A stretch of DNA of 64,000 nucleotides from Oceanococcus sp964629015 (GTDB lineage: Bacteria; Pseudomonadota; Gammaproteobacteria; Nevskiales; Oceanococcaceae). The notes below the pieces were generated by a model. The model did no database searches. It saw only the letters and a list, made by a program, of their open reading frames with translations, and was not told the DNA's origin. The translations under genes were made by a program, and so were the position numbers. The stretch lies in NCBI GenBank assembly GCA_964629015.1, contig CAZVMN010000008.1, forward strand, positions 124,001 through 188,000, written 5' to 3'. Below, one piece after another: positions 1-8,424 of the stretch. Positions within the stretch are counted from its first letter, which is position 1. Each line of letters opens with the position of its first letter.

Positions 1-1242
1 CGCCATCGTTTGTTCGTACTGCCACCGCATGAGCTGCCAAAATTCATTGCGCAGCGTTTCGAGAGTGGAGTCACGGTTCTTGAGGCGATCGTTGTACTCT
101 TCGACTTCCGCGTTGATCTCATCAACTTCCAAGTTGAAATCGGCGATAACGTCACTCGTATCGGACAGTGCTGCCGGGGCCTTTGGGCTCTTTATCTTGT
201 CCTCAATCTTGCGGACGTTGCCGCGGAGAGCATCTACAAGCAACTGATACTTGTTGGACATTGAAACCTTACGCTTCTGTGCAAAGGCGTGATCTATAAA
301 TGAGCTTAGTGCCGGCAGCGCTTCAACGGCCGCTTGGTATGTTTTTAGAAGCTGCTCAAGCTCGCCTAACTGCTGCTGGTAAGTCTCATCAAAATATGAC
401 CTGACATTTGCAATGAACTTCTCCGAAATGGTGTCTTCCTGACAAAACGGGCATTGCACATTGGATTCACCTACATCCTCTGGCAGGTATGAAATGCCTT
501 GCTTTACCCAGTCTGAATTTCCAAGCGTTTCTATTAGAGCCGCAACCTCACTATCAGTATTGCCTAGGATGGATTTACCAAATATCGTGTCTTTCTCAAC
601 GCTGTGCGCAACGAAGGACAACGGAGTCAGGCGCTGCTGAGTCTGGGCACTATCCCCTTTGAGGGCTTCAACTTCCTTACGGATTGTTTGAACACTTTTT
701 TCCGGTTCTTTTGCTGGCTTGGAAATTCCCTGAAGATGGGCAAACAGCTTATCTTTCTGGCCTTTTAGACCTTCGAGACAGTACTCAAGAACGCGATCGC
801 CTCCGGCATAGGTCTGCTTAATATTCCAAACTTTATCAATCGCCTGTTGCTTTTGAGCGGAGAATGACTGCTTTGCTAGAGCTATTTCGTTGCGCTTAGC
901 TTGCAGCGCCCGATCAAGTTCGCCTTGCCTCTTTGTCGCATCGGCGATTTTTTGTTCCGCTGCTTTGTTCTCTTTTGAAAGACTGAAGATGCCCTTCAAG
1001 CTATCCGCCACATAGAAGTTGTCTTGTATGAATTTTTGGTTGTAAACGAGCACTGGCAACGATTCAGCTGGCACCTTCCTACACAACATGAACGCAGAGT
1101 CATGAGGTCCGTAAAGGAAATTAGAGATCGTCGACTTGCCGGTACCATTCAAGCCGTAGACGAGATTGATCTTCTTATCCGTAACCAGCGAAGTAGCGTG
1201 CTTGAAGCTCGCCACTGCGTCCATGTGAATTTCCGTAATCAC
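1..1242 (-). CDS. AAA_13-type ATPase with CPFC motif, C-terminus beyond window
   Basis: Open minus-strand frame of 414 codons running off the left edge, so only the N-terminal part is seen. Residues 30-38 form a Walker A P-loop (GLNGTGKST), followed by NQKFIQDNFY near residue 75 and a charged, coiled-coil-like stretch. A CPFC cysteine pair (C264/C267) suggests zinc binding. This order fits the AAA_13 family, which includes PrrC and RloC-type anticodon nucleases and other defence ATPases; a precise identity cannot be given without the missing half. The GTG start at 1242 is chosen because a GAGG lies 10 nt upstream and an in-frame TAG lies just before it; an ATG at 1224 is the alternative. The gene begins 26 nt after an attC core site, as a cassette gene does. 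Confidence 0.8.
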   Translation of the reverse strand, partial: MITEIHMDAVASFKHATSLVTDKKINLVYGLNGTGKSTISNFLYGPHDSAFMLCRKVPAESLPVLVYNQKFIQDNFYVADSLKGIFSLSKENKAAEQKIADATKRQGELDRALQAKRNEIALAKQSFSAQKQQAIDKVWNIKQTYAGGDRVLEYCLEGLKGQKDKLFAHLQGISKPAKEPEKSVQTIRKEVEALKGDSAQTQQRLTPLSFVAHSVEKDTIFGKSILGNTDSEVAALIETLGNSDWVKQGISYLPEDVGESNVQCPFCQEDTISEKFIANVRSYFDETYQQQLGELEQLLKTYQAAVEALPALSSFIDHAFAQKRKVSMSNKYQLLVDALRGNVRKIEDKIKSPKAPAALSDTSDVIADFNLEVDEINAEVEEYNDRLKNRDSTLETLRNEFWQLMRWQYEQTMA

Positions 1243-1267
1243 CGATCGCTAGCCTCGACTCCAAAGC

Positions 1268-1366
1268 ACATAACGCCCACGTTGAGGTGCGTTTGAGGCG
1301 GAGTCTGCCTTTGCGACAGCAAAGGTCGGCGACGGGTCAAACGTCACCTCCAACGTGTTGTTAGGG
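1268..1366 (-). other. Integron-type attC recombination site
   Basis: Read on the minus strand, the site starts with CCCTAAC and ends with GTTATGT (the insertion core). Between them are long imperfectly complementary arms: TAAC pairs with GTTA, CACGTTG with CAACGTG, AGGTG with CACCT, and CGTTTGA with TCAAACG. Single unpaired G and A bases lie on one arm, matching the extrahelical bases typical of attC. A small inner hairpin (CTTTGC/GCAAAG) forms the terminal structure. The TAA stop of the upstream 260-aa gene overlaps the first core, and the next gene starts 26 nt past the second. The family match is by structure; no search was run. Confidence 0.88.
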
Positions 1367-2143
1367 CTCACTTTTCTCCGGTGCCGGAAGCACATTGAGA
1401 TCATGCTTTTGATACTCAATAGCGTCAACTTTTCCACTTGCAAACTCCCCCAATTGCTTACGCACTTCGGCATGGACCTCACTCATTTCCAAGTCGAGTT
1501 CTCCCATTGTGTCTGCAACAGCCTCCAAGAGCGTACCGATTGCTGGAACTTTCCTTAGCACTGCCCACAGATAGTTGCGCATGAGGGCGAAAGTGAAATG
1601 CGACATGCCCACAGTCTGAAAGTATGTCCCCCTCATATTCGCGCGAATTGTTGCTATGAGCTTTTCTAGCGCAGCAATGGCCTTAACACTATCAACCTCT
1701 CCGGAATCGACTATTTTCTGAAGAAGATCAAGCAATTTTTCGAAAAGTGCTGGTGCCTTTGAATCTTTATAGCGCGCCTCATACAACGATTCAAAGTCAA
1801 CGCCGACGCCATCCGCAGCCTGGAAACTCCATTTGTGCTGAGCGACGTCTGAACTTGTGGCGATCAAGGCTTGAAGTAAATGATGCGTAGCCCCACTATT
1901 TTTGTAGGTACGCAGGTACCTCTCCAGCGCGCCCTTGATTGTCATCGCCCAAGCGGGCCGATCTTTTTGACTGATTATGGCAAGCAAATCATCAAGTGAA
2001 GCAAGTGCAGCGGCTGCCGCCGTTTTTTTCTTATCCAAATTTTCTGCACTAACTGCAGACAAAAGCGATGCGAGACGCGATTTGAACTGAGAAAATCGCT
2101 CGTGGACTGCCCGAAGGAAGAATTGGACGTTTTCGTTTGCCAT
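1361..2143 (-). CDS. Cassette-borne hypothetical protein (260 aa)
   Basis: Not recognised. The protein is 260 aa, largely helical by composition, without a signal peptide or clear membrane segment. It has an Ala-rich stretch near residues 43-49 (TAAAAALAS) and a Pro/Glu/Lys-rich end (APEKSEP). Its TAA stop lies inside the attC core and its ATG follows another GTTAGGG core by 32 nt, so it fills one gene cassette. No strong ribosome-binding site is seen. The following cassette encodes an AAA_13-type ATPase; whether the two act together is open. Integron cassettes commonly carry proteins with no known relatives, which fits. Confidence 0.75.
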   Translation of the reverse strand: MANENVQFFLRAVHERFSQFKSRLASLLSAVSAENLDKKKTAAAAALASLDDLLAIISQKDRPAWAMTIKGALERYLRTYKNSGATHHLLQALIATSSDVAQHKWSFQAADGVGVDFESLYEARYKDSKAPALFEKLLDLLQKIVDSGEVDSVKAIAALEKLIATIRANMRGTYFQTVGMSHFTFALMRNYLWAVLRKVPAIGTLLEAVADTMGELDLEMSEVHAEVRKQLGEFASGKVDAIEYQKHDLNVLPAPEKSEP

Positions 2144-2174
2144 AGGCTTCAGTTTGCCAAAAGTGTTTCGTGAG

Positions 2175-2299
2175 CCCTAACGCCTATTAACGTGAGTTTG
2201 AATCACGGATGAACATAGCTCCGTATCCCTCGAATTGGCGCACGAGCTATCCAAGCCAAATCTCATAATCAAATCCCCCTCACGCTTTGTCCGTTGTGC
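2175..2299 (-). other. Probable second attC site
   Basis: On the minus strand a left box GCACAAC is followed by GG and an unpaired spacer, then CGTGAG; the right side has CTCACG, a spacer, then CGTTAGGG. AACG/CGTT and CGTGAG/CTCACG thus pair as the R and L arms of an attC. Inside, ATAGCTC and GAGCTAT form a further 7-bp stem. The core GTTAGGG with its following GCTCAC is identical to the sequence at the opposite end of the 260-aa cassette (1361-1372), as expected for cassette boundaries. The left box departs from the consensus RYYYAAC, hence the lower confidence. Confidence 0.65.
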
Positions 2300-2345
2300 C
2301 GGACATTTGGAGAACTCATGCTGAGCCCTGCGGCTTTGGCCCAAA

Positions 2346-2384
2346 CAAAAAAGGCGACATCCGATAAATCGGATGCCGCCTAAC
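2346..2384 (-). terminator. Intrinsic terminator after nrdB
   Basis: Minus-strand hairpin with stem AGGCGGCATCCGAT against ATCGGATGTCGCCT (one mismatch over 14 pairs), followed by a run of six T. It lies about 165 nt beyond the nrdB stop and before the cassettes, so it should end the nrdAB transcript. The interval 2385-2547 holds nothing else that can be recognised. Confidence 0.75.
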
Positions 2385-2547
2385 GGCTTCATGTCACAAG
2401 CCTTGGGTTGGCCAGAGGTCAGGGGCCAAATTGAACCGCCAGGGATTCCCCGGCGATTCGAGTGCTGCGCTTTGGCAGAGCTGGTTGCCGAGTCCATTTC
2501 GGGCACCAGATGCTGTGTCTGCGGTTGGGTTATGTGGTGATTCGGTA

Positions 2548-3711
2548 TCAGTCCCAGTTCAATGCACCGCCGGTCTGATACTCGGTAACACGGGTTTCGA
2601 AGAAGTTTTTCTCCTTGCGCAGATTGGCCTGTTCGGCCAGCCAGGGCAGGGCTTCTTCGGCGCCCGGGAAGGGTTTCTCAACCCCCAGCTGTGCGGCCCG
2701 CGTGTTGGCGATATGGCGGAACTGCTCCACGTGCTGCTCGGCGGAGTAACCCAGGATCGGGTCGCGCAGGATGTAGCTGGCATAGCCGGCTTCGGCGGCT
2801 TCGGCCTGATCCCACATCTCGCGCATGGCTTGCGGGTCGGGGCGGATGTTCTCCTCTTCCATCAAGGCCTTGGCCACACGAATGCCGAAGCTGGCGTGCA
2901 TCACTTCGTCGCGCATGATGTATTGCAGCTGCTCGGCCGTGCCTTTCATCATGCCGCGGCGTTGCAGGGCGAAGATGGGGCTGAAGCCGTTGTAGAACCA
3001 GCTGCCTTCGAACACGGCGGCAAAGAAGATGTAGGACATCAGGAAGGTGTGCAGTTGCTCACGATCCTTGAGGTCGATTTCCGCGCTGCAAACCGCATCC
3101 AGGCGTTGCTGGGTCATGCGGATTTTGGCGTTGATCTCCGGCACTACGCGATAACGGTTGTAGATCTCGCTTTGATCCAGGCCGATGGTTTCGATGCAGT
3201 GCTGGTAGGTCCAGGTGTGCAACGCTTCCTCGTAGGTTTGGCGCGCCTGGTAGATCTGCAATTCCGGTGCAGACATCTTTTCCATCACGGCAATGGCAAC
3301 ATTGCGCATGGCCAGGATGTCAGCGGTGGTCAGGTAGGCCAGCACGTTGGTGTAGACGTGGCGTTCCTCGACCGTCAGCTTGTGGTGATAGTCGTGAACG
3401 TCCTGGGCCATGTTGATGTCCAGCGGCGTCCAGTGGTTCTTGTTGGCGTTGAGGAAGTATTTCCACGCCCACGGATACTTGAACGGGGCCAACTGGTTGA
3501 TGTCGGCCATGCCGTTAACAATGCGCTTGTCCTCGGCGCGCACCGGTTTGGCGCTGATAACCGACTCGGGCAGCGGCTGGTTGGTCTGTGCAGATTCCAG
3601 CGCCGATCGCGCAACGGCGGCCTCGGCAGCGGACGGCTCGCGCTTGGCGGCCGGAGCGGAGGCGGGTGACGGCGTCGGGGAGGAGTTTAAGGGGTCATCC
3701 CAGTTCAACAT
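2548..3711 (-). CDS. nrdB: Ribonucleotide reductase class Ia, small subunit NrdB
   Basis: Beta subunit that houses the diiron centre and tyrosyl radical used by NrdA to reduce ribonucleoside diphosphates. The 387-aa ferritin-like protein shows the metal ligands D131, E162, H165, E235, E269 and H272, and the radical tyrosine Y169 in the E-x2-H-x3-Y spacing of the E. coli enzyme (E115, H118, Y122). The C-terminal tail GGALNWD is the usual type of peptide that docks into NrdA. Residues 10-50 form a Pro/Ala-rich N-terminal extension of low complexity. It follows nrdA by 69 nt on the same strand and is probably co-transcribed. Confidence 0.96.
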   Translation of the reverse strand: MLNWDDPLNSSPTPSPASAPAAKREPSAAEAAVARSALESAQTNQPLPESVISAKPVRAEDKRIVNGMADINQLAPFKYPWAWKYFLNANKNHWTPLDINMAQDVHDYHHKLTVEERHVYTNVLAYLTTADILAMRNVAIAVMEKMSAPELQIYQARQTYEEALHTWTYQHCIETIGLDQSEIYNRYRVVPEINAKIRMTQQRLDAVCSAEIDLKDREQLHTFLMSYIFFAAVFEGSWFYNGFSPIFALQRRGMMKGTAEQLQYIMRDEVMHASFGIRVAKALMEEENIRPDPQAMREMWDQAEAAEAGYASYILRDPILGYSAEQHVEQFRHIANTRAAQLGVEKPFPGAEEALPWLAEQANLRKEKNFFETRVTEYQTGGALNWD

Positions 3712-3748
3712 CGTTTGCTTTCCTTGAAATTCGTGGCCTTGAAAGGAG

Positions 3749-3766
3749 CGGCGCCGTAAGGCGCCG
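3749..3766 (-). other. Intercistronic hairpin nrdA-nrdB
   Basis: A perfect 7-bp stem CGGCGCC/GGCGCCG with loop GTAA (TTAC on the transcript strand) lies between the nrdA stop and the nrdB start, extended by GAG/CTC-type pairing with bulges. There is no T tract, so it is more likely an RNA processing or stability element than a strong terminator. Function is inferred only. Confidence 0.4.
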
Positions 3767-3780
3767 GTCGCTCGGCTGTT

Positions 3781-6681
3781 TTACTGGCAGGCTTCGCAGT
3801 CCGGCTCAAGAATGGAGCAGACCTTGGGGCCTTCCTGGTTCTTTGAGCTCATGGCGTCGGTTGTGACGGCGGAGGCGTTGTAATCCTCGGCACTGGAGCT
3901 TGTTTGCTCCACGTCGGTGGATCTGCCGGCGTGGGTCGCACCCATGGAGCGCAGGTAGTAGGTGGTCTTCAGACCACGCACCCAAGCCAGTTTGTACAGG
4001 CTGTCGAGTGCGCGACCGGACGGCTGCGCCATGTACAGGTTCAGCGACTGCGCCTGGTCGATCCACTTCTGGCGACGGGATGCGGCTTCAATCAACCAAC
4101 GCGAGTCGATTTCAAAAGCCGTCGCGTACTGTGCCTTGATGTCTTCGGGCACGCGGTCGATGGCCTGTACCGAGCCATCGTAGTACTTCAGGTCGTTGAC
4201 CATCACCGAATCCCATAAGCCGCGCTCTTTGAGGTCATTGACCAGATACGGGTTTATGACCGTGAACTCACCAGACAGGTTCGATTTGACGAACAGGTTC
4301 TGGTAGGTCGGCTCGATGGACTGCGACACCCCACAGATGTTGGAGATGGTCGCCGTCGGCGCGATCGCCATGGTGTTGGAGTTGCGCAGGCCATGGGTGG
4401 TGATCTGTACACGCAGGCTGTCCCAGTCGAGGGTCTGGCTGCGGTCCACTTCCAGGTAACCGCCGCGGCCTTCTTCCAGCTTGCTGATGGAGTCGATCGG
4501 CAGGATGCCCTGGCTCCACAGCGAACCATCAAAGGTGGCGTAGCTGCCGCGCTCCTGAGCCAACTGGCTGGAGGCCTGCAGGGCGTAGTACGACACCGCT
4601 TCCATGGAACGGTCGGCAAACTCCACCGCGTCCATGCTGGCGTAGGGCAGACGCTGTTTGTACAGCGCATCCTGGAAGCCCATGATGCCGATGCCCACCG
4701 GGCGGTGGCGCATGTTGGAGCGGCGCGCCTGCGGCACGCTGTAGTAGTTGTAGTCGATCACGTTGTCGAGCATGCGCATCGCGGTGGTGATGGTGCGCTC
4801 GAGCTTGGCCGTGTCCAGGCCGTTTTCATCGACGTGCTGGGCCAGGTTGATCGAACCCAGGTTGCACACGGCAATTTCATCGGCAGAGGTGTTCAGCGTG
4901 ATTTCGGTGCACAGGTTGGAGCTGTGAACCACGCCGATGTGCTGCTGCGGCGAGCGCAGGTTGCACGGGTCCTTGAAGGTCACCCAGGGGTGGCCGGTCT
5001 CGAACAGCATGCCCAGCATCTTGCGCCACAGGTCCATCGCCTTGATGGTGCGGAACACCTTGATTTCGCCACGCGCGGCTTTTTCTTCGTAAGCCACATA
5101 GCGCTGCTCGAAGGCCTGGCCGACCAGATCATGCAGATCCGGTGTTTCGTTGGGCGAGAACAGGGTCCATTGGCCTTCCTGCGCGACACGCTTCATGAAC
5201 AGATCGGGAATCCAGTTCGCCGTGTTCATGTCGTGGGTGCGGCGGCGGTCGTCACCGGTGTTCTTGCGCAGCTCGATGAACTCTTCCACATCGATGTGCC
5301 AGGTTTCGAGGTAGGCGCAAACTGCACCTTTGCGCTTACCACCCTGGTTCACCGCAACCGCGGTGTCGTTGGCCACTTTCAGGAACGGTACAACGCCCTG
5401 GCTCTTGCCGTTGGTGCCCTTGATGTGGGCGCCAAGACCGCGCACGGAACTCCAGTCGTTGCCCAGGCCGCCGGCAAATTTCGACAACAGCGCGTTGTCC
5501 TTGATGGCGCCGTAAATGCCATCGAGATCATCCGGCACGGTGGTCAGGTAGCAGCTGGACAGCTGCGGGCGCAGCGTGCCGGAGTTGAACAGCGTGGGGG
5601 TGGAGCTCATGAAGTCGAAGCTGGAGAGCAGCTCGTAGAACTCGATGGCGCGACCTTCGCGGTCAATTTCGTTGATCGCCAGACCCATGGCCACGCGCAT
5701 GAAGAACGCCTGCGGCAATTCAAAGCGCTGGTCGTCTTCGCTGTGGATGAAGTAGCGGTCGTAGAGCGTCTGCAGGCCGAGGTAGGTGAACTGCTGGTCG
5801 CGCTCGGGTTTGAGTGCGGCACCCAGGCGAGCAAGGTCGTAGCGGGTCAGTTCGTCAGAGACCAGCTCCAGATCGGCAGCCCGACGGATGTAGGCGTCAA
5901 AGTATTCCGCGTAGCGACCGCTCATCTGCTCGGCAGTGGCGGAATCCGGGATGCCGGCAATGAAGCTCAGGGCTTCGCTGCGCAGGGTGTCGAGCAGCAG
6001 GCGGGCGGCAACATAGGTGTAGTTTGGCTCGCGCTCGATCAGCACGCGGGCGCTCATGGCCATGGCCTGACCAACGTCCTTTTCCGAGATGCCGTCGAAC
6101 AGGTTGCGCAGGGTGTCTTTGAGCACCAGGGCTTCATCGACATTGTCGATGCCTTCGCAGGCTTCACCAATGACCTTGCGCAGGCGTGCTTCATCCAGTG
6201 CGCGACGGGTACCGTCCGCGGCGGTGACCGTCAGGCCGGACTCGGCTTTCTTGGGTTTTTTGGTTGCCGACTCGGCTTCGCGCTTGGCCGCCTGGCGCTC
6301 GCGATAAAGCACGTAGTCACGTGCGACTTTTTGCTCGCCTGCACGCATCAGGGCCAGTTCAACCTGATCCTGGATGTCTTCAATGTGCAGCGTGCCACCC
6401 ACATCAATGTTGCGGGTGATCTTTTCGGTGACCTGTTTGGTCAGCTTGGCGACCACTTCGTGGACACGCTTGGATTCGGCAGCACCACCACCTTCGACGG
6501 CGAGGAAGGCCTTGGTCATGGCGACCTTGATCTTGCTCGCATCAAAAGGTGTGACCTTGCCGTTACGGCGAATCACTTTGAAACCGCCGGGCGCGGTGGC
6601 GCTCACGTCAGCGGATGGTTTGTCTCGGTTGGCAGAGGATGCGCTGGCGCGCTCCGCTGCTTCACTGATCTGGGCTTCCAT
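3781..6681 (-). CDS. nrdA: Ribonucleotide reductase class Ia, large subunit NrdA
   Basis: Alpha subunit catalysing reduction of ribonucleoside diphosphates in the cytoplasm. From the start used here the protein is 966 aa. It has an ATP-cone at about residues 33-122 and a second, more divergent cone at about 140-230, which explains its length above the E. coli enzyme. Catalytic motifs are SNLCTEI (the Asn, Cys and Glu of the active site), FNSGT...SSCYL and CNLGSINL (the redox cysteine pair), and the C-terminal shuttle CEACQ. The ATG at 6681 is chosen over the longer frame from 6729 because GGGAGGGAG precedes it. Upstream sequence holds NrdR-type and DnaA sites. Confidence 0.96.
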   Translation of the reverse strand: MEAQISEAAERASASSANRDKPSADVSATAPGGFKVIRRNGKVTPFDASKIKVAMTKAFLAVEGGGAAESKRVHEVVAKLTKQVTEKITRNIDVGGTLHIEDIQDQVELALMRAGEQKVARDYVLYRERQAAKREAESATKKPKKAESGLTVTAADGTRRALDEARLRKVIGEACEGIDNVDEALVLKDTLRNLFDGISEKDVGQAMAMSARVLIEREPNYTYVAARLLLDTLRSEALSFIAGIPDSATAEQMSGRYAEYFDAYIRRAADLELVSDELTRYDLARLGAALKPERDQQFTYLGLQTLYDRYFIHSEDDQRFELPQAFFMRVAMGLAINEIDREGRAIEFYELLSSFDFMSSTPTLFNSGTLRPQLSSCYLTTVPDDLDGIYGAIKDNALLSKFAGGLGNDWSSVRGLGAHIKGTNGKSQGVVPFLKVANDTAVAVNQGGKRKGAVCAYLETWHIDVEEFIELRKNTGDDRRRTHDMNTANWIPDLFMKRVAQEGQWTLFSPNETPDLHDLVGQAFEQRYVAYEEKAARGEIKVFRTIKAMDLWRKMLGMLFETGHPWVTFKDPCNLRSPQQHIGVVHSSNLCTEITLNTSADEIAVCNLGSINLAQHVDENGLDTAKLERTITTAMRMLDNVIDYNYYSVPQARRSNMRHRPVGIGIMGFQDALYKQRLPYASMDAVEFADRSMEAVSYYALQASSQLAQERGSYATFDGSLWSQGILPIDSISKLEEGRGGYLEVDRSQTLDWDSLRVQITTHGLRNSNTMAIAPTATISNICGVSQSIEPTYQNLFVKSNLSGEFTVINPYLVNDLKERGLWDSVMVNDLKYYDGSVQAIDRVPEDIKAQYATAFEIDSRWLIEAASRRQKWIDQAQSLNLYMAQPSGRALDSLYKLAWVRGLKTTYYLRSMGATHAGRSTDVEQTSSSAEDYNASAVTTDAMSSKNQEGPKVCSILEPDCEACQ

Positions 6682-6791
6682 GGATCTCCCTCCCCGGAGG
6701 TGCAGCATGACTGCACGAAAACAAAGCAAACTGCACGTCCGCTGTGCAGGCCTTATAAAGGCCGCATATCGTGTCGCAGCGACGTGGTGGA

Positions 6792-6842
6792 CACACTATA
6801 TAGTGGGTTCAGGGGGTGTCGTCAACCCAACATATTGTGTTT
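6792..6842. promoter_or_regulatory. Two candidate NrdR boxes upstream of nrdA
   Basis: Box one is centred on the palindrome CACTATATAGTG (6794-6805) and box two on CAACATATTGTG (6828-6839). Both resemble the NrdR consensus acaCwAtATaTwGtgt, with centres 34 bp apart, slightly more than the usual 31-32 bp. The pair lies 110-160 bp upstream of the nrdA start and would allow repression by NrdR in response to nucleotide levels. No nrdR gene is in the window. Confidence 0.7.
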
Positions 6843-6860
6843 ACAAGCCGTGCATAAGCC

Positions 6861-6879
6861 TGTGGATAATTGTGGATAA
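6861..6879. promoter_or_regulatory. Tandem DnaA boxes upstream of nrdA
   Basis: Two perfect copies of TGTGGATAA (the complement of TTATCCACA), at 6861-6869 and 6871-6879, lie one base apart. DnaA control of nrdAB is known in E. coli, so a similar link between replication initiation and dNTP supply is likely here. The interval 6682-7005 otherwise holds only the nrdA control region and the leader of the divergent gene. Confidence 0.75.
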
Positions 6880-7005
6880 ACTGGGCAAAACTGGTGTGAA
6901 TACAAGCAAATTTCGCCTTTGAACAGGCAGTTGTCCCGGCCTCACCAAAATGTTCCGGGGACCGGTACACTGAGACCCTCCAAGACGACAAAAAATCCTC
7001 TAAAA

Positions 7006-8424
7006 ATGTTGATTCCCGTGCTGCTAGCCGGCGGTTCCGGCAGCCGTTTGTGGCCCCTCTCCAGAAAATTGCATCCCAAGCAATTTTTGCGTCTGACTGA
7101 CGAACGGTCACTGCTGGAAAACACTGTGATGCGCGTGATGCGCGCACCCGATGTGGGGCCGGTACTGGCCATCGGCGGTGAGGACCATCGCTTCATCATT
7201 GCCGAGCACCTGCGGCGCATGGGCCAGGATGGTGCACGCATCCTGCTTGAACCGGTCGGTCGCAATACCGCGCCGGCCGCGGCGGTGGCGGCGCTGGAAG
7301 TCGCGGCGCGACACGGCCCGGACACTTTGATGATGCTGTGTCCGTCCGATCATGTGATCACCAACGTTGAGGCCTTTGCCGATGCCGTGGCCGTGGCCGC
7401 GCGGGCAGCCGAGCCGGGGGGGATGGTGACTTTTGGCATTCGCGCCGAGCGGCCGGAAACCGGCTACGGCTATATCAAGGTCGGCGCCGCGCGTGGCGAC
7501 GGCGCTTTTGCATTGGATCGTTTCGTCGAAAAGCCTGATCTGGAGACGGCGCAAACTTACGTCGCCGACGGTGGTTATTTCTGGAACGGTGGCATGTTTG
7601 TGTTCCGCGCCCAGACCTTGCTGGATGAGTTGGAGCGCCATGCACCGCAGATGCTTCAGGCCTGCCGTGCCGCGCATGCGGGGGCGAGCGAGGATGGGCA
7701 TTTCCTGCGGCTTGAGGCTGAAGCGTTCAGCGCATGCCCGGAAGATTCCATCGATTACGCAGTGATGGAAAAAACCCAGCGTGCCGCCGTGGTGCCGCTG
7801 GACTGTGGCTGGGATGATGTGGGTTCGTGGACCTATCTCAACACCCTGGGTGAGAGCGATGCCGATGGCAACGTGGCCCAGGGCGATGTGTTGTTTGAAG
7901 GGGCCAGCAACACCTGGGTGCGGGCGCAGAACCGTTTGGTCGCCGCCGTGGGGACACGCGATCTGGTGATTGTGGAAACCAAGGATGCAGTGCTGGTGAG
8001 TGATGCCTCACAGGTTCAGCAGGTCAAAGCCATCGTCAAGCAACTTGAAGACAGTCAGCGTCAGGAAGCCCAGCTGCATCCGCGTGTCTATCGTCCTTGG
8101 GGTTCATACGAGGGTGTGGATGACGGGGCTCGGCATCAGGTGAAGCGCATTGTTGTTCAGCCCGGGGCCAAGCTGTCTTTGCAGATGCATCACCACCGCG
8201 CCGAGCATTGGATCGTGGTCAAAGGCACCGCCAGAGTGACCCGCGGTGAAGACACTTTCCTGCTCGGAGAGGACGAATCCACCTACATTCCTATGGGCAC
8301 CACCCATCGTCTGGAAAATCCCGGCACGATTCCGCTGGAGCTGATTGAGGTGCAGACTGGTTCGTATCTGGGAGAGGACGACATCGTGCGTTTTGAAGAT
8401 GACTACGGGCGCAACAAGCCATGA
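7006..8424 (+). CDS. manC: Bifunctional mannose-1-phosphate guanylyltransferase / mannose-6-phosphate isomerase
   Basis: Makes GDP-mannose from mannose-1-phosphate, with a type II phosphomannose isomerase domain feeding the pathway (AlgA/XanB/ManC family). The 472-aa protein begins at the conserved MLIPVLLAGG; the pyrophosphorylase signature LAGGSGSRLWPLSR lies near residues 7-20 and FVEKPD near 174. The C-terminal cupin carries YRPWGSYE, QMHHHRAEHWIVV and the metal-binding histidines. The longer frame from a TTG at 6919 lacks support. The last bases overlap the next gene start (ATGA). GDP-mannose could serve the glycan island at 54-63 kb, although the gene stands apart from it. Confidence 0.93.
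   Translation: MLIPVLLAGGSGSRLWPLSRKLHPKQFLRLTDERSLLENTVMRVMRAPDVGPVLAIGGEDHRFIIAEHLRRMGQDGARILLEPVGRNTAPAAAVAALEVAARHGPDTLMMLCPSDHVITNVEAFADAVAVAARAAEPGGMVTFGIRAERPETGYGYIKVGAARGDGAFALDRFVEKPDLETAQTYVADGGYFWNGGMFVFRAQTLLDELERHAPQMLQACRAAHAGASEDGHFLRLEAEAFSACPEDSIDYAVMEKTQRAAVVPLDCGWDDVGSWTYLNTLGESDADGNVAQGDVLFEGASNTWVRAQNRLVAAVGTRDLVIVETKDAVLVSDASQVQQVKAIVKQLEDSQRQEAQLHPRVYRPWGSYEGVDDGARHQVKRIVVQPGAKLSLQMHHHRAEHWIVVKGTARVTRGEDTFLLGEDESTYIPMGTTHRLENPGTIPLELIEVQTGSYLGEDDIVRFEDDYGRNKP

Noticed and set aside
2177..2506. 109-aa minus-strand open frame beyond nrdB
   Set aside because: It spans the terminator and the attC-like site, has no ribosome-binding site and no recognisable domain.
2431..3669. 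412-aa plus-strand open frame
   Set aside because: Antisense to nrdB with no family motifs.
4393..6879. 828-aa plus-strand open frame
   Set aside because: It is antisense to nrdA, whose motifs are complete; long mirror frames arise from the GC-rich codon use.
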